Shown here: piece by piece, positions 11,651 through 23,332 of the stretch
Layout of the letters: each line of letters opens with the position of its first letter
Numbering within the stretch: the stretch's first letter is position 1
Assembly: GCA_022478985.1 (NCBI GenBank)
Contig: JAKSZP010002703.1
Coordinates: 1 to 64,000 of the forward strand
Reading direction: 5' to 3'
DNA length: 64,000 bases
Source of the DNA: Massospora cicadina
Lineage: Eukaryota > Entomophthoromycota > Entomophthoromycetes > Entomophthorales > Entomophthoraceae
Notes under the pieces: model-generated
The model's database searches: none
Seen by the model: only the letters and a program-made list of their open reading frames with translations
Told to the model about the DNA's origin: nothing
Translations under genes and position numbers: made by a program

Positions 11651-11945
11651 TATTCCAGTGTTTTTTGAAATATTCCATGACCACATGCTTATGAGCCTCC
11701 ATTATCAACTCCATGCGGTTACTAGGTTAAATATAAGGGTATCACTTATTTTATATATTTTTTTAAATTTCATTGACACATCAGGTTCTTTGGAACATCA
11801 CCTCAGGTCGCTCTTGACTTCCTCCGTTTCACCCTTCCAGACCTCTTCTGGTAGCCCAATAAGGTCATAAAGGCAATCACTGTTTTTGCATACAAGTGAA
11901 ACACCAGTAATCTTTATAGGCCATCCGCGTTGAGGTGTTTAACTC

Positions 11946-12270
11946 CTAATTGATGTATAATTTCAAAATCATATCATTGGAAGGATACGGCCCAACGGGC
12001 AAGAGGCTATCAGGATCCTTTATGCTTCTCAACCAGTGGAGCAACGCATGATACATGACTAACTTAAATTGTACCCCAAACAAATAAGGTTTAAAGTGTT
12101 TTAACACTCTGATTAACGCCAAGAACTCGCTATTGGTGACCATATAGTTCTTTTCTTCTTTGATGAAAATTTTTGAGTAGTATTTGATCAGGTGATCCAA
12201 CCTGTCTTCATCAGATTGTGCCAAGATCGCGCAGTCCTACATCACTGGCGTCAGTATATAGGTAGAATGT
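11946..12270 (-). pseudogene. RNase H remnant of element F
   Basis: The minus strand near 12260 reads TDASD then VGL (the DAS active-site block), followed by LAQSDE and, at 12224-11946, EKNYMVTNSEFLALIRVLKHF and FGVQFKLVMYHALLHWL. These are the standard Ty3 RNase H landmarks (ERNY, ...KF, DH..L.WL). The usual DH before the last block is YH. The domain degrades the RNA strand after copying. Confidence 0.75.
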
Positions 12271-12592
12271 TTTTTTGAAGTAGGGATATGCAAAGATTGG
12301 TGCCTCTACCAATCATGCCTTTGACCTCACAAAGGCCTTCTCCTGTTCCAAGCCCCATTCAAACTTCGTTTCTTTAGTGGGCAGGTATATGAGGGGCACC
12401 ACCAAGTCCGCGAAATGGGGGTTGAACTGCCAGTAGTATCCCACCATTCCTGGAAACACTTAAATATCGCTCATGCTCCTTGATGGCTCCATTGCCACAT
12501 TAGCATTCACCTTCTAATCTTGAGGTTTGATTCCTCCAGGGCTGATCTCATGCCTAAGAGACTTTGACTGCTTTGGAGAAAGTGCACTTGAT

Positions 12593-13101
12593 TCATTTCA
12601 ACTTCAGATTAGATGTGCGCAGATGTGAAAAGTCCTCCTGTAGGTGCTGCAGATGCTCTTGAAATGCTTGGCTGAATACAGTGATGTCATCAAGGTATAT
12701 CAGCACATTTGATAACTTGAGATCAACAAAAATACGATCCATAACGCACTGGAAGGTATCAGGGGCGTTGCAGAGCACCTGAGGCATCCTTGGTGGCTCA
12801 AACAACACCTGGCTACTGATCAGGGCTCACTTCTCATAATCCTCTGTAGAGAGCTCCATCTGCTAGTAGCCGCTGAAAAGGTTCATTACCAAAGAGTATT
12901 TTGAGCCACCCAGGCACTTCAGAGCATCATTGATGTGCAGGAGTAGGTACAAGTCCTTATAATTTTTTTATTCAGGTGGCAGTAGTCCATAACTACTCTA
13001 TGAGTTCCATCATTTTTATGTAACAGCAACAAAGGAGATGCCCATTTGCTTTTTGACGGTCCAATTAGCCCTGCCTCAGCTAGTTGATTCATCTCTTGCA
13101 T
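12593..13101 (-). pseudogene. Reverse transcriptase remnant of element F
   Basis: The first segment (13101-12919) carries PSKSKWASPLLLLHKNDGT and RVVMDYCHLNKK, the N-terminal RT blocks. The second (12808-12593) carries PQVLCNAPDTFQ and the catalytic YLDD within IYLDDITVF. A frame break separates them near 12900. The YLDD box is intact, unlike in E, H and J. Confidence 0.85.
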
Positions 13102-13789
13102 GATAACTGAATCAATGCTTTTTAGTGGTGGTAGTGTTTATATTTAATTGGTTTAGCGGAACCAATGTCCGTTTTATGGACCTCGCCCTTACATAGCCTA
13201 TAATCATTGGAGCTGGTACTGAAGATGTCGCTAATCTCATCCAATAGCTCATCAAGATCCTTCTTCTGTTTAGGGGTCACATCCCCAAACCTGAGCTCAT
13301 TGAAATCTCCACTTCATGGAAAGATTCAATATCTTGGCAATTGATCAATCAGGAAAGTGCAACAACTTGTCCTTTTTTGACCCGGATAGGTTGTGTAGTG
13401 ATGTTTCCCTAAACAATGTCCAACTCTCTAGAGTAGGTGGGTCATAAAATCCTGGTAGCACTTTGGTTTCTTGATCGTGGATTCCGTCATAGCTGTACAT
13501 CTATAATATGGTATTGCGCAGAATCTTCACACTAATCAACTGGGTCATCCTTCATTAATCTCCTGGTCAATTCTATTTAGTTTTTCTAGCGCTCAGCAGA
13601 AGCCCTTCTTCTGTGCTAACGGTAGGAAATAACTATTTTACACCTATCTCAGTCAAGGTTTAATAAATGGGGTAGATGGATTGATCTGTTTTTAACCAAG
13701 CACATACATTGTTTACGTAGTTTAACTTCTTCATCCTTAAACGCCAGCGTAAGTTTATAGTTCAAGATTCTCACTATGCTATTGATGAA

Positions 13790-14140
13790 ATCAAATTTTT
13801 GTACCAAACTCTAGGATAAACTGGGTCCCAATCAAAATATCATAGTGGTCGTTGTAAAAAAAACTGTCATTGCTATCAGGACCATGTACTAAAGTGTAAT
13901 GTTAACACTGTATAGACTTTTAGAGCATGGGTATCATCAGGTCCTGCAGTGCGGTACTTTACATTGTAGTTGATATTGGTCATAACTTAAATTTCTTCAT
14001 GTTTTTAGAGGTGATGTTTACTGGAGCTCAGTGTCCAGGATTTGCAAAACACGCACCTTCTGGTTGATCACTTCCACTTTTGTTATGCTCTTGCCAAAAG
14101 GGAACCAGTGGCCAGTACATTGATAGCAGATTCCTCAAAC
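13790..14140 (-). pseudogene. Protease remnant of element F
   Basis: The minus strand at about 13850-13810 reads YDILIGTQF, the distal block of Ty3 aspartic proteases (compare YDILIGTDF in D). About 290 bases earlier, NVLATGSLLAR (about 14110) sits where the active-site D-T/S-G is expected, with A for D. The link between the two blocks is broken. Confidence 0.55.
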
Positions 14141-16562
14141 TGTCTAAAAGCAGCAACACTTGTGATAGCTTTGACAGCGTCTTTGAGTTTTGAAAGCCCT
14201 GTAAAAACTCCTAGTACATGCAACTTTTCTGGGATGAAGGACTGGGGTACTTCCCCAACCACACTAGGGCTGTGCGAATCTAAGCACCACCAAATGTGGG
14301 CCCAACCGCAATTTGAGTGTAGCACACACTACCAAAAAACTTACATATTTCTGCCCTATTAGGTACTAAGCTAACCGTCTGCCCAGACAAGACAGGATAT
14401 ATGCCTCTCATCCCCTTTGTGGGAGACAAGACCCAATGACCCCCCAGGTTTAAGGCCTCTGAGGGGGAGAAGCCGAAGCCTTACCCTTTGTCACCTGCTT
14501 TTTAGTGGAGTTGTGCTCTCCAGCCATTTTTTTACAGTAAGTTTTAGATTCCTTTCAGATCAAGTGCAATTTTCTTGCATGATCACTTTTGCTTTCAGCT
14601 GTCTCATGCTGACAAAACTGAAAGCTAGCAAAGCTTCAGACCATCTTGTCAAACCACGGCATCTTTTGTAGGCAGGTGCAGTGAAGATCAGCCAACCAGT
14701 ATTGACCCTCCCTTATCCTGGATTCTTCACTAGTGCAACCCCTGCTTGTGGGGAGGCTGTTTACAGGCTCCATGCCCAACTTGTACTCTCACCACCATGC
14801 CTGTATTCACCCCTCAGTGAGTGGTAGACACTCACAAGAACAGGTCTGAAAAGTCATCACACTATCCCGCACTTCTTTCAGGCCACTACATGACCTGAAA
14901 AATGTGCCTCTCTAGGTTCTGGTGTTAGCTAATCACACATGTTTCTGTGGGGATTTCCACAGTTGCGCCACGAGGAGGCCCCAGCTGACCTTATCTAGCC
15001 CCCACTTTGACAGTGTCTTCGCCATCCAGTGCCGAGTTCTTTTAGGTAGCCATAACTAGCTTCTCTCCCTCTTTAAAGTGAATCAATGTCCTGGGTAAGC
15101 TGATTTGCTTGTGCCATATAGGTATTGCTTGACTTATATCCATCAGTTCTGTGAACTCTTAATCTAGCAGGCACAGCCACCGCGCTAGGTGCCCCTAACA
15201 TGTGGTATCCTGCACTAGCCAAATAATCATCTTCGTGATCATCTTCACCCACATTGTGGAGATCCACCCAGTTTACTGCATTGATAGTATCCTCTTTGAG
15301 GATGTTCTTTTTCAGCGGCAAACGACAGACAAGATTGAGAAAAAGTCCAGAATATAACACTTATTTTAGGTCATCTCCCAATGAGGCATGCGCTCAGGTG
15401 GTTTGAAACTCTTTTCCTTTAGTTTGTCACCTTTATTGTTAGTGACATAAATGGCCCTGTTCACTCATTGAGGGGGTGGAGATGGTCTCATAGCCTTATA
15501 TTCAGCTCTATACATACCTTGTATGTTGAGTAAAGCTTCCTTAAGAGCCTTGAGTGACGTCGCGCTTTTAACCACTGGAGTCATATGCATCTTTAGGCTA
15601 GGATGCATCTCCAACGAACTAGATGAAACGGTTTTCATGGTAGGCAAATACAAATTTTCTGTAGTCCATAATTATTGATCCTTGAAATAGTAGTGAGAGG
15701 CATAATTTAAGACTGACTCATTCTTTCCCATTTTCATCAGGAGGAACTCTTGTTTAATATTTTGGACGTCTTGTTCACTGCTGAACTTTAAGATTAAGAT
15801 TCTCTTTACCCAGTTCAAGATATTCCAGGTCATAGGCTCACACTAAGGATCTCTTGAACCTCACAGATCATACACACTTACATGTGGCGGGCCTTCTTTA
15901 AATCGCTAGTGTCATCCATGCTGTTCTCATACATCTGGAGGAAATCCGAGATTGTTCCTTCTCCAGATGTTTACATGGTCTTAAAGTATGGTTTAAAGTT
16001 GGAATCCACTTCAAAAGGATTGGTGTGCACCATGGTTGGCTGAGTAGCAGTTCTGATCAATTGTGGTTAATTCTGTTGGGTGACCCAGATGAGTGCTTCC
16101 AATTGGGTTATTAGTTAAGTAGAAGTAGTTCTGGTACATTAAGCATTAGCTATCAAATCATATATACTTTTGTCCTTGGAAAATAGCATAATCTCATGCT
16201 GTTCCAAGCACTCTCCATAATCATTCAAAGCGGCGATGGTTTCTCCATTCTCTTTTTCAAGGAAACACAAGTCTCTTCTTGAAATTCTTCAACTTAGATT
16301 CCAGTTTATGAGAGGTGATGGCCTTCTCACAATAGGTAATGAGGAAATTTATGCTCTTCTGACGGTCTCCTTGACACACTAAAGATAATTGCATAGATCA
16401 TATATTTCTAGTTCCAGGATGAAAAGTCTTGAATGGATTGTATCCTCCTCCCTCACCAAAAGCTCAGATGAATCCTCTCCATAATATACTTCAATATCCG
16501 TTTCATCATTGAATGCTTATGAGAACTCTCATTATCATCACTAGAACCTGATGATGCCAGCT
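14141..16562 (-). pseudogene. gag region of element F, degraded
   Basis: Only short open segments remain (for example 15653-15465 and 15360-15073). They are charged, show no recognisable Gag motif, and have no CCHC zinc knuckle that I could find. Assignment rests on position between the primer site and protease. The stretch from 14363 to 14700 shows nothing I can name and could hold a further small insertion. Confidence 0.45.
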
Positions 16563-16577
16563 CTGTAGTGAGCACCA
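16563..16577 (-). promoter_or_regulatory. Primer-binding site of F (TGGTGCTCACTACAG)
   Basis: It directly follows the 5' LTR end on the minus strand. It is the same 11-mer as in G, H and D, extended by ACAG as in H and E. Confidence 0.8.
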
Positions 16578-16578
16578 C

Positions 16579-17176
16579 AGTCAGCTCGCTGACCTCAGCT
16601 TGCTTACCATGGGAGGCCAACTTGCTGCTCAAAATCTTCTCTGCGCAGATTAGCCACCAGACAACCTTCTCTAAGATCACAAATTGCCTCATAGAGCAAA
16701 TTCTCCTCAGATGATACACCATGTAGCACCAATCGCTTTGGTAAACCTTTCACGGAAATGGCATATCTCTTGTTGACACTCTTAGACATATTCACTGTAC
16801 GTTTGCCCTCAGAACTCAATGGAAGCAATCCAGCCTCTCTCTTGGAAGCTCAAGTACAAGGTATCTATGATAGAGAGTGTCCATGTCCAAACAGAGCAGA
16901 TTCCATACTGGTTACTGTATTCTTTATATTTGGTTAATCCTAGACGGTTACTGGCAATTAGCTCACCTGAACTACTATAAGTGCAAAATAAAAGGATAAA
17001 ACTGAGATTTTAGTAGAAAGATTTTTCAGTTAGATAAAAAGCAAAATATTTTATACTTTAAAAATTAATTCATAAATAAAAATGAATAAATATTGTAAAA
17101 TAATTGTGAATATGGGCTTAAAATGTGGCATTCCAATATCCCTTAGTTAGACGTCTTTGTACTGCTGCTTTAGTGG
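16579..17176 (-). repeat. 5' LTR of element F, inner part (other part 37076-37691)
   Basis: It aligns with the left half of the 3' LTR (9449-10040). It stops at 17176 where element E begins; its last five bases, AGTGG (17172-17176), are repeated at 37071-37075 on the far side of E. Rejoining 17176 to 37076 restores alignment with the 3' LTR. Confidence 0.85.
16604..16789 (-). pseudogene. ORF in the F LTR that could open gag
   Basis: An ATG at 16789 opens MSKSVNKRYAISVKGLPKR and stays open to 16604 inside the LTR. After a frame change, the alternative frame stays open through the LTR end and primer site (reading ELTVVLTTELA) into the gag region to 16453. The 3' LTR holds a corresponding ORF (MSKSVKRF... 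near 9655) with one frameshift. This suggests gag began inside the LTR. Protein identity between the copies is only about what nucleotide divergence alone would give, so selection is not shown. Confidence 0.4.
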
Positions 17177-17672
17177 TGTTGAGATTTTAATATGACTGTA
17201 TGATAAGCTATAGTTCCACGGGATTGTAGGCTAGATTTGAGGCAACCCTTGAGATTGAGTAATTGATCATGTCAATGCAAGGTGAGTTTATTCAAAGAAA
17301 TAATGGTTTGACATATTTGGGAAATTCTGCCAAAGCCTCAATGTTCATATGCAACCCTTAGATCATATCAAATAAAGATTTCTAAGAGGAGCATGTTGAC
17401 TCTTCCAGGGAATAATGAGAATTAATAGTTGAGTGCAAGAGTGAAAAGGAGCAGGTTTTTTATGTAGAAAGAGAGTAGAAGATATAGTAACAGAAGTAGA
17501 CGTTAATCTATTTATCAAAGAAATTATATTGTTGGGGTGATAGCTCCTTATTAAATATTTTTATTATATTTATTGGGGGCCAGTGATCCTCATATTGCTC
17601 ATCAGATGCTCAGTGGGTTTTACCCTGTGCAACCAGTTCAGCGGAATCAGCCTAATTCGCCAAACGTTAACT
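17177..17672 (+). repeat. 5' LTR of element E
   Basis: It starts TGTTGAGATTTTAATATG and ends near CAAACGTTAACT, next to the primer site. It aligns along its whole length with 36574-37070. A Pol II promoter and polyadenylation site are expected inside but not individually assigned. Confidence 0.9.
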
Positions 17673-17673
17673 G

Positions 17674-17690
17674 TGGTGCTCAATACAGGG
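17674..17690 (+). promoter_or_regulatory. Primer-binding site of E (TGGTGCTCAATACAGGG)
   Basis: It follows the LTR end at 17672. It differs by one base (A for C) from the core 11-mer TGGTGCTCACT shared by G, H, F and D. The downstream ACAGGG also matches H. Confidence 0.75.
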
Positions 17691-17699
17691 GGCCCATTG

Positions 17700-18780
17700 A
17701 TCAACTTTTCACATAACAACATACTTGCCACTCTATGGCACAATCAGTTCCCTTCAATAAGGTATTCCCCAGTTTATAGAGTTGTCTCAATATTCAGGTC
17801 TAGAAGCTTGCCTTGGATACAATGCTTCAGGCTCAAAAAATGCTTTTTTTATGAAAATGAAAATATAACCAATCAGCGCCAAGGCTTTCACCAACTGCAC
17901 CTGGTGGGAGCCCAAACCACCCAACTTGCCAACCGCTTGAGTAACACTACAGAGAGTCTATACTTTGCAGAGCATAAATTGATTGAGGTTGTTAGGTAGA
18001 TGTCTGCAGCAACAAGATGCCCCCATTTCATCATGATGGAAACATACATGGGTTTTTCAAGCTTTTTAAATTCTCCATAGAGAGGCTTCTGTTTGGCAGA
18101 AAGCTAAACTGTTGTTATCCGCTTTGGATGTTGCAAGCGCTGATCAGGTCATATGTTACCTTAAGAGTAGCACAGTAGCGTATTAATAGGTGAAAGAGAC
18201 TGTGATCCATCTTTTTGGGGGCAAGGCAAAAATGGCTCAGCGCAAGGCAGAGTTTTTGACATTATCTTTTTAAATGAATGAGTCATTGGTGGAGTTTGCA
18301 ATGTGGTTTATGTTGGAGGCTCATGTGTTGTTGGGAGTAAATATCTTATCTAACGAGGAGGTGGGCATAGCTATGACAGAGGCCATCAAGCCATATTGAG
18401 AACTGTATAATGCTATGTTATACTTTATTGATTAGTATACAGAGCTACTAAAAATCGTTAGAAATTATGCTGTCTATACATCGCTTTTTGTGCTCCCAAT
18501 GTGAACTGGAAAGCCTCTGCAACTGTTACCAAATCCCCAATAGTATTGGATCAACAACGACTTGGGTATAATCAGTTGGAAAATACTTGACCCCTTAACG
18601 CTTTGGCAAGTCCCTTTCACCCCCATTATTATCAATCAGTTCATCCTCAGATAAATTACAATACATCAATTAACCTCAGACCTATAGCTATAAGTTCAAT
18701 GCAGAGATGAGTGCTTTTACAAATACTTGTTTCTCGTGTGGCCAATGAGGCCATTATGCATCTAGTTGTTTAGGATAAAT
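17700..18780 (+). pseudogene. gag of element E with zinc knuckle carrying a stop
   Basis: Broken frames include MAQRKAEFLTLSF (18232 onward) and SLVEFAMWFMLEAHVLLGV. At 18728-18769 the plus strand reads C-F-S-C-G-Q-stop-G-H-Y-A-S-S-C, a CX2CX4HX4C nucleic-acid-binding knuckle with TGA in place of one codon. The ORF starting in the LTR and ending at 17999 overlaps the primer site and may be the gag start. Confidence 0.65.
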
Positions 18781-19279
18781 GAATGTTAATGCAGTACCAG
18801 TTGCCCTGAATGAACAGGGAAAAGATTGAGCAGAGTAGAGATGGTACACTCCACTTCCTCTGATTCAAATCTATCTGTCCCTAATGAATCTCACAAGTCA
18901 CTTTGTTCTATAACTGATACTCACCTCAATGATTCATTATAATAAAAAATTCCCTATAATGTATTGGCCTCAAGCTAAGGGAGAGATCTTAATAATAAGG
19001 ACACGTAGTTCCAATGAGATGTGCAAAAGCTGTACGCCTGGAAAATCCTTGAGCAGAATGCACAGTTAATGAGGAACCTTCAAAACATGTCACAGCTCTA
19101 GAGAGTGGAAGTGGCGATTCCAGTAGAGAAAATTGCCCAGGAGTTTCCACATGTCAGTGCTGGTATTCTCACTTTTTGAATAAGAAGGAAAAGCCCTTGG
19201 ATGTTTATGCATTACTCATCCATGATACGTCATATTCAGAATGTACATAATGTGACATATATTTGAAAAATACCAAAAT

Positions 19280-19903
19280 CTGGGTGATTACTAATACTGG
19301 CGCTCCCATCAATATAATATCCACCAAACTTGTAGCTAAGTTTCCTCTGAAGCCAGATGTTGATCACAGAGTAGTGTATGGGATTGCAGGGCATGGAGCA
19401 CTGTGTCAGAGGGTGCATACAGTGCATTACCCTTGAGGTTTGTGTCAGTTGGTGCATCTGCTTTAGCGGTGGTGTTGCCTAATAACTATGACATGTTGAT
19501 TAGTGCTGCATTTATATGGCGCTTTGGGTCCATGGTCAATATGGCGGATGAAACCATCAGTATCCTAGGACAACAGACTCCCATCTATTTTATGACCAGC
19601 AGAATTTCAGAAGACCCAATTCACTCAAGTCAAATTAATCTTGAGTATAATGATGGGGTAATTCCTGTACAACATTGGCGGATGAAGCGGAGGTCCCAAG
19701 TGCTCCCTACCCAGAGTTATGAGTACAATGGTATTTTGCTGGGAGCTGCAAGTGCCCTAAGCATACCTTCTGGGTATCAGGCCATTCTAAGGATGGAGCT
19801 CAAAATAGATATCCTGGAAGGCCTATATAGTGAGATTATAGGGCTCTGCCAGCAATTTCGGCTTGAACCTCATGTGGCTCTAGGGCTCCTGTTACCAGGG
19901 TAG
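19280..19903 (+). pseudogene. Aspartic protease of element E, active site altered
   Basis: At about 19275-19310 the frame reads WVITNTGAPINII, so the catalytic D of D-T-G is N. It continues through NYDMLISAAF, where D reads YDILIGTDF, and a conserved C-terminal segment (EYNDGVIPVQHW, ILRMELKIDILEGLY) shared with D at 30740-30500. The second part (19403-19903) is open. The family enzyme cuts the polyprotein; this copy should be inactive. Confidence 0.8.
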
Positions 19904-20071
19904 GGGGAAATGAAGGTGTTGATAGCGAATCTTTAGAAGAAGTCTATAAAGGTTCAGAGGCATCAAGTGGTGGCTTATCTGCATCTGGTTTCTATCAATG
20001 AGGTTCACTAGATATATGACTATGGTTCTTGGGAAGATCTCAGGTTACATTTATTAACTTCATCCAGTGTA

Positions 20072-20272
20072 ATGAATGTGGTTCCGCAGGAAGTGCTAAC
20101 TGGTCTTTCAGAGGACCAGAAGGACCAGGTTATTAGTGTGTTTTATAAATATCAAACCATTTTTGCATCCAATGATCATAACCTGAGATGTGCACGCGTG
20201 ATTGTTCATAAGTTGGACATTGGGATCTCCATCCTATCCTTCATGGCCTATCCATCACTCAAAGGTGGTGGA
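20072..20272 (+). pseudogene. RT N-terminal segment of element E, left of the D insertion
   Basis: The frame reads EDQKDQVISVFYKYQTIFAS then VHKLDIG, the leader and HKIDTG block that precedes Ty3 RT. It breaks at 20272 exactly at the GTGGA duplication and resumes at 34113. Confidence 0.8.
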
Positions 20273-21345
20273 TGTCAGAATCTGAGGATCACTTGCTTAT
20301 AAATTAATATCCTGCATGTCTATTCGGGCTGAAGTTCCAATGGTTGATCCTTTATAGCGCCTGTAGTTTATGTGATTCAGACCATTCAACTACTCACTAG
20401 GCTCATTGAATTCGCCTCGACTCTTCTGGCCCGTTTTGGGCGTAGTTTTCACTTTGGGTTTAAAAACTTCTTCTGAGACAGGATTCAGTACAAACTGGGA
20501 AGTTGATCCATCCAGTTTGTTGACACTTTCTCCAAAGAAAGGATTCAATGAGGAAATTAGGAAAGTGATATAATAAATATAACTTTATTAAAAGCTATTT
20601 ATTAGATAATGGTCGTTAGGCCAGGAGCAGGTATTTATACCTCTAGGGCATCTCCTAGCCACCTTCAGCACAAAATTTCAACAGCTATTTTGCCACTCAT
20701 CTCGGCCTACAACTGAAACCTTTTCTTAGGTTCGTTGGTGGCAAAATACTCTGGAAATCAGGAGAATTTCAGGTACACAAATTGCAATAAAAGCATGCAA
20801 AGTTGTCCTAAGATCTTCAGGATTTCAGTATTATCATACTTCTGACAAAACACATCTTCTGTGAAATTTTGGTCTCAATTGAAGAAAATGACGCACCCTA
20901 ATTGGGACATCAGCAGGCCTCTTCCTTGATAGCACTAAGTAACCCTTTTGAGAGTCCACAGTAAGTGCTATCATGCCAATTACACATTTTGACATACAAA
21001 TTTCGCCCTCAGGTGGGAAACTGACTACGTTTTTTGTTTTTCTGAAGCCCACGGGGTTTTCATATGTTAACTTTTGGTCATCCCCAAATTATTTTGTATA
21101 TGATTGAATTAATTGTGTTTCAAAAATTAGGGCCAATTGCCAAGATTTGATGCATCAGAATCATCCATAATATGCAAGCTTATTTGGGCTGAGCGCCTGA
21201 TAAAATACTCTATCAAATTGTCATTGAGATATTTGGATCAAATTGTATAATTACATTAGGCGTTAGCTCAAGGGTTGAAAGGATAATCAGCCCAATCTGA
21301 TGGTTGTCAAAGGTTTATTTTTGAGTCAACCACCAGAATCTGACA
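20273..21345 (-). repeat. 3' LTR of element D
   Basis: The element-strand start is TGTCAGATTCTGGTGG at 21345, preceded by the polypurine tract. The other end at 20273 abuts GTGGA. It lacks the 36-bp insertion plus duplication seen in the 5' LTR at 33202-33237. A 72-codon ORF (21052-20834) is present; the 5' LTR carries a broken version. Confidence 0.93.
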
Positions 21346-21358
21346 TTTCCCCCCTCTT
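21346..21358 (-). promoter_or_regulatory. Polypurine tract of element D
   Basis: AAGAGGGGGGAAA on the minus strand runs directly into the LTR start TGTCAG. Confidence 0.85.
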
Positions 21359-21584
21359 GACTTGAACGTAAGCCCTAAGATTCCCAATTAGCCTATATTG
21401 GTCTTATCTTATCAGTCCAAACACCCAACAGAATGCTTTTTGGTTTTTATTTCATAAAACTTCGGCCAGACAGCCAATGAGTCTGAAGAATGATGGCCCA
21501 ATTGCCTGTCGAGTCTGATGTTGGATCCCCTCCCCAACCTCAAGTGTGAACTAAAAGATTAATTAAAATAAAACTATTATATAA

Positions 21585-21672
21585 GTATTTTTTTGTTTTT
21601 TTTTGTTTTTGGTTTTGGTTTTGTGTTTTATGTTTTTTTATGTTTTTATGTTTTTTTCACTTTTTTCTTTCT
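21585..21672. repeat. T-rich (element-strand A-rich) tract after the D integrase
   Basis: Runs of T5-T9 are separated by single G, A or GG. It lies between the integrase C-terminus and the polypurine tract, as in G and H. Confidence 0.75.
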
Positions 21673-21689
21673 TAATTGGCCCGCTTATT

Positions 21690-22141
21690 ACACCTTCTTA
21701 GCAATTTTGATTGGACTTGGTTGTATAAGTGGCTGGTCCTAATATCCTTGATGGTGTATATGAACTTGGACGTTTTCTCAATCACTTTAAAATGGACCAA
21801 CCCAGATGTGATCTAACTTTTGCATTCAGCCCGATCCATGGGTGCTGCAGAATAAAAATTCATCCTCAACTTTGAATTAGGCCAGAGTGTAGGATTCTCT
21901 AAGTCCTTTTTGATGTCAGGCCTTTTTCTTGGCAAATCTTTTGTCAAAGGCTTGTGCTTATAGTTTAATTAAAGCATCTGCAAGATTTTGATGTACTGAG
22001 GGTAAGTGTTTTCACTGGGATCCTCTAGCAAATATAGCAACGTTGGTAGGGCCAGGTGTCTACTGTATAAAATTGAAATGGAAACATCCTGGTTGATGAA
22101 TGGTAGGATATATTGAGGCAAAGACTGCCAAACTTAGATAT
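21690..22141 (-). pseudogene. Integrase C-terminal part of element D, left of C1
   Basis: The minus strand from 22141 encodes, across frame breaks, IYNISYH-like sequence, HPALPTLLY and LADALIKLQAQAF. These match the corresponding integrase region of E (36100-36290). Together with 28077-28600 it makes one integrase cut by C1 at the GATAT duplication. Confidence 0.8.
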
Positions 22142-22976
22142 TATTAGGAGAGTGCAGTACTATCCAGTTCCCAGTGTGGCAGTGCTCGGTGCACAAGCCC
22201 AACGCCAGGGAACTAGCCATTAAAATAAATTAATTATAGCCCAGCAGAGGGTGCTGGAGAAATAATAATATAAGAAAAGATTTGCTGGAATTTACCAGCC
22301 AAAAGCGTCGCAGTGCGCACAGGGAGAAGGGGTAAATGACCCAGGTTGGAGGGTACATGGGCGGACCAACAGTGCGCGAGGTGAGAATTGGATGGTGTTT
22401 ATAATGGCAAGTTAATGGAGCGCGAGACCTCCTCAAAGAGGTTTGCTCACAGGATCTATAAAAAAATAATGTGAAATGGTATAACAGGGACAAGGTTTAT
22501 TTGGGAAGTTGACCAACAAGGAAGTTGGTCAGGGAAAACATATTTAAGCTTGAGCGGGGGAATTAGGGGTTATGCCACAGTGGGCCCAAACAAACTCACC
22601 AATAGGGCGACACTGCCGTCCAAGTTGGTTGAATAGGCCAAAACTGACTTCACTTGAGTGATTGATTAAAGTTGAATTTGACCCAAACGCGTTATTTCAA
22701 AAATGGAACAGGTTTTGAAACCCTGCTCCTCGATAAACTGAATTGAAAAGTCTGCATTCATTCAGTATATCATTTGTTTTAATGACTGGCTTGTCATCAG
22801 AGGCTGGGCGTTTAGCACACCACTGGTCCCAACCTGGACATATTTTGCCCTTACCCAGCATTGGTCCAGGGTGTGCCTCAGGTCAGGAAGGGCCTGCAGC
22901 TTCACCCTCTGGGCCTCCTGGTGCCCAGCCTTGTCTTTGGGGTTGGTCCCCACTATTATCTCATGTGCACATGACA
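22142..22976 (-). repeat. 3' LTR of chromovirus C1
   Basis: The element-strand start is TGTCATGTGCACAT at 22976. The end at 22142 reads TATTAGGAG on the plus strand where the 5' LTR has TGTTAGGAG, so the terminal TG has mutated. The R start motif is GTTGGTCAACT at 22507-22517 (plus-strand coordinates). Confidence 0.94.
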
Positions 22977-23277
22977 TTACCCTCTCCTCCTGATGGGGCT
23001 CAATCCCCCCTCCAGGGGCTTGCGCCAGGGAAAAGTTCTTGTGGGCAGGGGCCAACTTCATAGCAGCGATAGTTAGTTTTGGTTGGGATATGAAAGCCTG
23101 GGGAAAACGCTGGTGGAAGGCTTCAATCAGTTCTTGGGTATGCACACAGTTGCGCGCTGGAACCCAACTGTTTTCTGCAGCGTCAAAGCCCTTCCAGGAT
23201 ACCAGGTACTCAAGTTTTCTTTTATTGTGGCGTGAGGTGACTATTTCTTCCACCTCCCACTCTGGCGCCCCATCCAC
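22762..23277 (-). CDS. C1 chromodomain and pol C-terminus running into the 3' LTR
   Basis: The frame is open from the chromodomain (EWEVEEIVTS, KLEYLVSWKGF, NSWVPARN; about 23265-23105) across the polypurine region and 71 codons into the LTR, ending at 22762. Chromodomains bind histone marks and steer integration. The LTR-encoded part (GTNPKDKAGHQEAQRVKLQA, then LPDL and TLDQ) is also found in the other C1 LTR, in both LTRs of I, and in the solo LTR at 7993. The ORF has no start of its own and is the end of a polyprotein whose upstream parts are frame-broken. In the 5' LTR the frame continues further, so the natural protein may be longer. Confidence 0.75.
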   Translation of the reverse strand: MDGAPEWEVEEIVTSRHNKRKLEYLVSWKGFDAAENSWVPARNCVHTQELIEAFHQRFPQAFISQPKLTIAAMKLAPAHKNFSLAQAPGGGIEPHQEERVMSCAHEIIVGTNPKDKAGHQEAQRVKLQALPDLRHTLDQCWVRAKYVQVGTSGVLNAQPLMTSQSLKQMIY

Positions 23278-23332
23278 GAGATAGGCCTCAGGAGTCTAAG
23301 GTGGGGAGCCCTCAAACAACGTCAGTTTGCTC

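Noticed and set aside
20834..21052. 72-codon ORF in the 3' LTR of D
   Set aside because: The 5' LTR has the same frame with indels, and the LTRs are too similar for the conservation to mean selection.
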